Source of the DNA: CAUYUA01 sp963575675 | GTDB lineage: Bacteria > Pseudomonadota > Alphaproteobacteria > Azospirillales > Azospirillaceae | DNA length: 17,583 nt | Assembly (NCBI GenBank): GCA_963575675.1 | Contig: CAUYUA010000257.1 | Coordinates: forward strand, 1-17,583 | Reading direction: 5' to 3' | In this document: positions 15,186 through 17,583 of the stretch, piece by piece | How the letters are laid out: every line of letters begins with the position of its first letter | Position numbering within the stretch: position 1 is the first letter of the stretch | Made by a program: the position numbers and the translations under genes | The notes under the pieces: generated by a model | Databases searched by the model: none | What the model saw: only the letters and a program-made list of their open reading frames with translations | What the model was told of the DNA's origin: nothing

Positions 15186-15225
15186 ACGCCGCTCTTTTTT
15201 TATTTTCCGTCCCGACGTCGCCCAA

Positions 15226-15253
15226 TTGATATTCTCTTCGGACAGCTTATTAT
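15226..15253 (+). promoter_or_regulatory. Strong sigma70-type promoter of the DMT transporter gene
   Basis: TTGATA (15226-15231), a 16-base spacer and TATTAT (15248-15253) each differ from consensus at one position. The predicted start near 15260 gives a leader of about 25 bases that contains the AAGGA ribosome-binding site. This also supports the ATG at 15284. Confidence 0.6.
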
Positions 15254-15283
15254 GGGAGACGTCTTTACAAGGATAGCGCCTGA

Positions 15284-16216
15284 ATGGCCGATCTTCCGCT
15301 TCCGAACGTCTTCCCGCGTTCGGCGCCGACGTCTCATCTTCGCGGCATCGGTTTGTCTGTGCTCGGCTTCGGCTGTTTCAGCATGATGGACGCCATCGTA
15401 AAGCAATTAAGCGGTCGCTATTCCGTGCCTCAAATCCTGTTTTTCAACGCTCTCTTCGCCATTATTCCGATCCTGATCTTAGCGACCCGCAGTTCTGAAG
15501 GGCTGGCGACACTAAAAACTTGTCGTCTGAAATGGCATGTCGCACGCGGCTCTTGCGGCGTTTGCGCCGGATTTCTCGGATTTTACGCCATAGGACGCTT
15601 GCCTTTGGCTGATTTCTACGCCTTGGTGTTTTCCGCGCCCTTGTTCATCACCGCCATTTCTTCTCTTATTCTGGGAGAGCACGTCGGGTGGCGCCGTTGG
15701 GTCGCCGTAATCATTGGATTCTGCGGCGTCATCATCATGCTAAGACCAGGCGACGGAGTCGTCAGCACCGCCTCATGGGCCGCCGTCATCGCCGCGTTCC
15801 TCTTCGCCACAGGCATGATGATCGTCCGTTGGATGAGAAACACTGAAAGCAGTTTGTCTTTCGCTCTTTACGGCAATCTGGCCAATTTATGCGTCACCAC
15901 CTTTATCATGCCCTCGGCATTCGTCACGCCCTCCTGGCGCGATCTCGGACTTTCGGCGCTCTGCGGCGGATTCGGGTTCTGTGCGTTAATCAGCGTCATC
16001 ACTGCCTTCCGAATCGCTCCCGCCGCCACCGTCGCCCCATTTCAATACTCACAAATGCTGTGGGGCGTGCTGATCGGCGTTTTAATTTTCGGCGAACAAC
16101 CTGACGCATGGTTGGCTGTGGGCGGCGGAATCATCATCGGAAGCGGTTTGTTCATTCTCCACCGCGAAACTCAAATCGCCAAAGCCGCCAAACGAGAACA
16201 ACAGAATGCGTCTTGA
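15284..16216 (+). CDS. EamA/DMT-family inner-membrane transporter
   Basis: A 310-aa hydrophobic protein of the drug/metabolite transporter superfamily, built as two EamA repeats of about five membrane helices each, roughly residues 20-150 and 163-295. The first helix carries LSVLGFGCFSMMDAIVKQ. Typical features include the end of repeat 1 at LGEHVGWRRWVAVIIGFCGV and the matching FGEQPDAWLAVGGGIIIGSG near the end of repeat 2. The substrate cannot be read from sequence; relatives export amino acids, nucleosides or other metabolites. The start follows AAGGA at about 10 bases and fits the promoter just upstream. The QueF-like gene begins 15 bases after its stop, so the two are probably one operon. 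Confidence 0.88.
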   Translation: MADLPLPNVFPRSAPTSHLRGIGLSVLGFGCFSMMDAIVKQLSGRYSVPQILFFNALFAIIPILILATRSSEGLATLKTCRLKWHVARGSCGVCAGFLGFYAIGRLPLADFYALVFSAPLFITAISSLILGEHVGWRRWVAVIIGFCGVIIMLRPGDGVVSTASWAAVIAAFLFATGMMIVRWMRNTESSLSFALYGNLANLCVTTFIMPSAFVTPSWRDLGLSALCGGFGFCALISVITAFRIAPAATVAPFQYSQMLWGVLIGVLIFGEQPDAWLAVGGGIIIGSGLFILHRETQIAKAAKREQQNAS

Positions 16217-16231
16217 AAGGAAGCGGGTTAT

Positions 16232-16654
16232 ATGGCCTCTGTCTTGGAACGACGCGCGCGACTCGATCCGCGCCCGAACCCCGGAATACAATTCGATTGT
16301 TTGGTTTTCTGGCAAACGCAAGTTCCGCCGCAGACCGCTCTACTAATTTATTATGTGCCGGATCGTTTGATCTCCACCCCGCCGGCGTTTGAAGCCTATT
16401 TTCAATCGCTGGCCACTGAAACATGGGATGTCGCCGAGACTCTGGCGACGACGGTTCTCGACGACATCAACAACGAATTAATCCCCCGCTGGGCGCGCGT
16501 CGTCACCCGAAGCCCCTCCCCCGAAGCCACACCCTTTCCGGCGACTTGCAAAACAGCGCTCCAATGCGTAATGATCGAGGATCAACAACCAGGATGGCGC
16601 AATCCTGATCTGCTGTCGCGACTCGCGCCGTTCGACCTTGAACGAAAAGCGTAA
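16232..16654 (+). CDS. QueF-like (T-fold) protein lacking QueF catalytic residues
   Basis: A soluble 140-aa protein. Residues about 16-90 resemble 7-cyano-7-deazaguanine (preQ0) reductase QueF: a PNP turn, then LLIYYVPDRL matching the QueF strand of the form ISYIPDEKM, an EAYFQSL helix matching the KLYLFSF region, and DDINNELIPRWARV matching NDLIELMDPRYIEV. The loop carrying the catalytic cysteine of true QueF is missing, the substrate-binding Glu of the ESKS motif is replaced by Ser/Thr-Pro-Pro, and the His-Glu of FHE is replaced in TWDVAE. Preq0 reduction is therefore unlikely. The C-terminal 45 residues match nothing I recognise. AGGAAG precedes the ATG; the gene follows the transporter by 15 bases. 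Assignment rests on alignment from memory, and a plain hypothetical protein remains possible. Confidence 0.5.
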   Translation: MASVLERRARLDPRPNPGIQFDCLVFWQTQVPPQTALLIYYVPDRLISTPPAFEAYFQSLATETWDVAETLATTVLDDINNELIPRWARVVTRSPSPEATPFPATCKTALQCVMIEDQQPGWRNPDLLSRLAPFDLERKA

Positions 16655-16811
16655 CCGAACTCCAAGCTTACCAAAACGCAAAAGTCGTTCAATCCGATGA
16701 AGCCGTAAGAAAAAACGCCGACAAATCTTTTCGAATTTTTCGAATCTTTAGATCAGACGAAACCCGCCAAAATTTTAATCTCTCCCTTTCGACCTCATCA
16801 GGAGAAAAAAG

Positions 16812-17186
16812 ATGACCGCCGCCTATGATTCCAACAACATCTTCGCGCGCATTCTGCGAGGCGAAATTCCTTGCCGCAAAATATTTGAAAACGATCACGT
16901 TCTGGCTTTTCACGATATTAACCCCCAAGCCCCAATCCATGTGCTGGCGATCCCCAAAGGCGCCTATGTCTCTATGGCCGACTTCACCTCGCGCGCTTCG
17001 GAAACCGAAATCGCCGCTCTCTTTCGCGCCGTCGGAGAAATCACGCGACAACTCGGAATCGAAGACGACGGATACCGTTTTCTCTCTAATTGCGGAGCCA
17101 ACGGCCAACAAGAAGTTCCTCACCTGCACATTCATATTTTCGGAGGCCGCAAACTCGGTCGCATGATTTCCCGAGCCTCAGAATAA
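16812..17186 (+). CDS. HIT-family nucleotide-binding protein (HINT/HinT-like)
   Basis: Cytoplasmic histidine-triad hydrolase of the HINT branch, which cleaves nucleoside phosphoramidates and acyl-adenylates. It is 124 aa. The N terminus has NIFARILRGEIPCRKIFEND and FHDINPQAPIHVLAIPK, both typical of the branch. The catalytic triad is HLHIHIF at residues 104-110, with His104, His106 and His108, preceded by SNCGANGQQEV and followed by GG. The start is well supported by AGGAG 7 bases before the ATG. It lies 157 bases after the QueF-like gene; that spacer has a perfect 9-nt tandem pair TTTTCGAAT (16728-16745) but no clear promoter. A T8 run follows the stop (17195-17202) without a strong hairpin. 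Confidence 0.95.
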   Translation: MTAAYDSNNIFARILRGEIPCRKIFENDHVLAFHDINPQAPIHVLAIPKGAYVSMADFTSRASETEIAALFRAVGEITRQLGIEDDGYRFLSNCGANGQQEVPHLHIHIFGGRKLGRMISRASE

Positions 17187-17217
17187 CCCTCGCGTTTTTT
17201 TTCCCTTTCTTTGAAAA

Positions 17218-17232
17218 GACTTCGACGAAGTC
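17218..17232. promoter_or_regulatory. Palindrome GACTTCG-A-CGAAGTC before the TAXI gene
   Basis: A perfect 7+1+7 inverted repeat in the 96-base HIT-TAXI spacer. It could be an operator dyad for the downstream gene, or a hairpin. On the minus strand it is followed by TTTTC, but no minus-strand gene in this window needs a terminator here. Confidence 0.35.
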
Positions 17233-17282
17233 AAAAGAAACCTTTAAAATCTCCTCCAATCGAATAACTCATGAGGCGGGCA

Positions 17283-17583
17283 ATGAGGAACTGGCGCGCA
17301 TTATTTATAGGACTCCTTACCGCATGTGCGGCCTTCAGTCCACACAGCCCCGCCTATGCGGAAAAGCAAATTCTAATTTCTCTAAGCGCCTCAGCCGAAG
17401 GATCGATTTCTTACGCAGCCGCAACTGCTCTTTGCCGCACCATCAACCTCGCGCCTCAAGACACAAACCTACTATGCACCACAACCCCCGGCGGAGGATC
17501 GGTTGAAAGCATCCGTCGATTGCACGCCGGAACCGCCACTCTTGGCCTCGCTCAGTCCGACACTCAATTCAGCGCTTGGAAAG
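17283..17583 (+). CDS. TAXI-family TRAP transporter solute-binding protein (3' truncated by window edge)
   Basis: The first 100 codons of a periplasmic receptor for a TRAP-type transporter of the TAXI (TRAP-associated extracytoplasmic immunogenic) family. Family hallmarks are ILISLSASAEGSISYAAAT after the signal, PGGGSVESIRRLHAGTATLG, and LAQSDTQF, matching the usual TGGSVxNLxxLRAGExDxGIVQSDW pattern. A signal peptide covers residues 1-26 (basic MRNWR, then LFIGLLTACAAF, probable cut after AYA). LTAC at 12-15 also fits a lipobox, so a lipoprotein is possible. The ATG at 17283 is preferred because GAGG lies about 6 bases ahead; an in-frame ATG at 17271 has no such site. Partner TRAP membrane genes would lie outside the window. 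Confidence 0.88.
   Translation, partial: MRNWRALFIGLLTACAAFSPHSPAYAEKQILISLSASAEGSISYAAATALCRTINLAPQDTNLLCTTTPGGGSVESIRRLHAGTATLGLAQSDTQFSAWK

Noticed and set aside
1..17583. CRISPR arrays, insertion sequences, phage or toxin-antitoxin genes
   Set aside because: No spaced direct-repeat array, transposase-like frame, terminal inverted repeats or target duplications were seen. Gene content is core chromosomal, with no sign of an undescribed multi-gene system.

Overview
The window is a conserved bacterial chromosomal region, almost certainly from an alphaproteobacterium with a GC content of roughly 50 percent (by eye). The placement rests on the style of the proteins: RpoB with the alpha-type DQTNPLSEITHKRR stretch, the L7/L12 hinge, a gamma-type carbonic anhydrase with RGDVNEIRIGARVNIQDG, an alpha-type HIT protein and a TAXI-type TRAP receptor. 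No genus can be named from the sequence alone.

Region 1 (about 1-13970, minus strand) is the classic translation/transcription cluster. In transcription order it reads tRNA-Gly(TCC), tuf, tRNA-Trp(CCA), secE, nusG, rplK, rplA, rplJ, rplL, rpoB, rpoC. It supplies EF-Tu, a Sec translocon subunit, a transcription elongation factor, the L1 and L10/L12 stalk proteins, and the two large RNA polymerase subunits. Every coding frame is intact. The spaces between the genes carry regulatory structure: a hairpin ahead of rplK, a probable terminator/promoter/L10-leader block in the 451-base rplA-rplJ gap, an attenuator-like terminator between rplL and rpoB, a perfect 12-bp inverted repeat between rpoB and rpoC, and a G12-containing terminator-like hairpin after rpoC.

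Region 2 (about 13969-14533) is a gene-free stretch between the minus-strand cluster and the divergent plus-strand genes. It holds two adjacent hairpins, a four-tract G-quadruplex motif on the strand of tuf, and a good sigma70-type promoter for the carbonic anhydrase with a 13-bp palindrome over its -10 box.

Region 3 (14534-17583, plus strand) carries a gamma-carbonic anhydrase family protein with a TTG start, an EamA/DMT-type membrane transporter with its own promoter, a 140-aa protein that looks like a QueF/T-fold relative lacking the QueF catalytic residues, a HIT-family nucleotide-binding protein, and the 5' end of a TAXI-family periplasmic receptor cut by the window edge. The transporter and the QueF-like gene are 15 bases apart and probably form an operon.

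No mobile element, CRISPR array, phage gene or novel multi-gene system is visible. The most unusual item is the degenerate QueF-like protein; the rest of interest is regulatory DNA.
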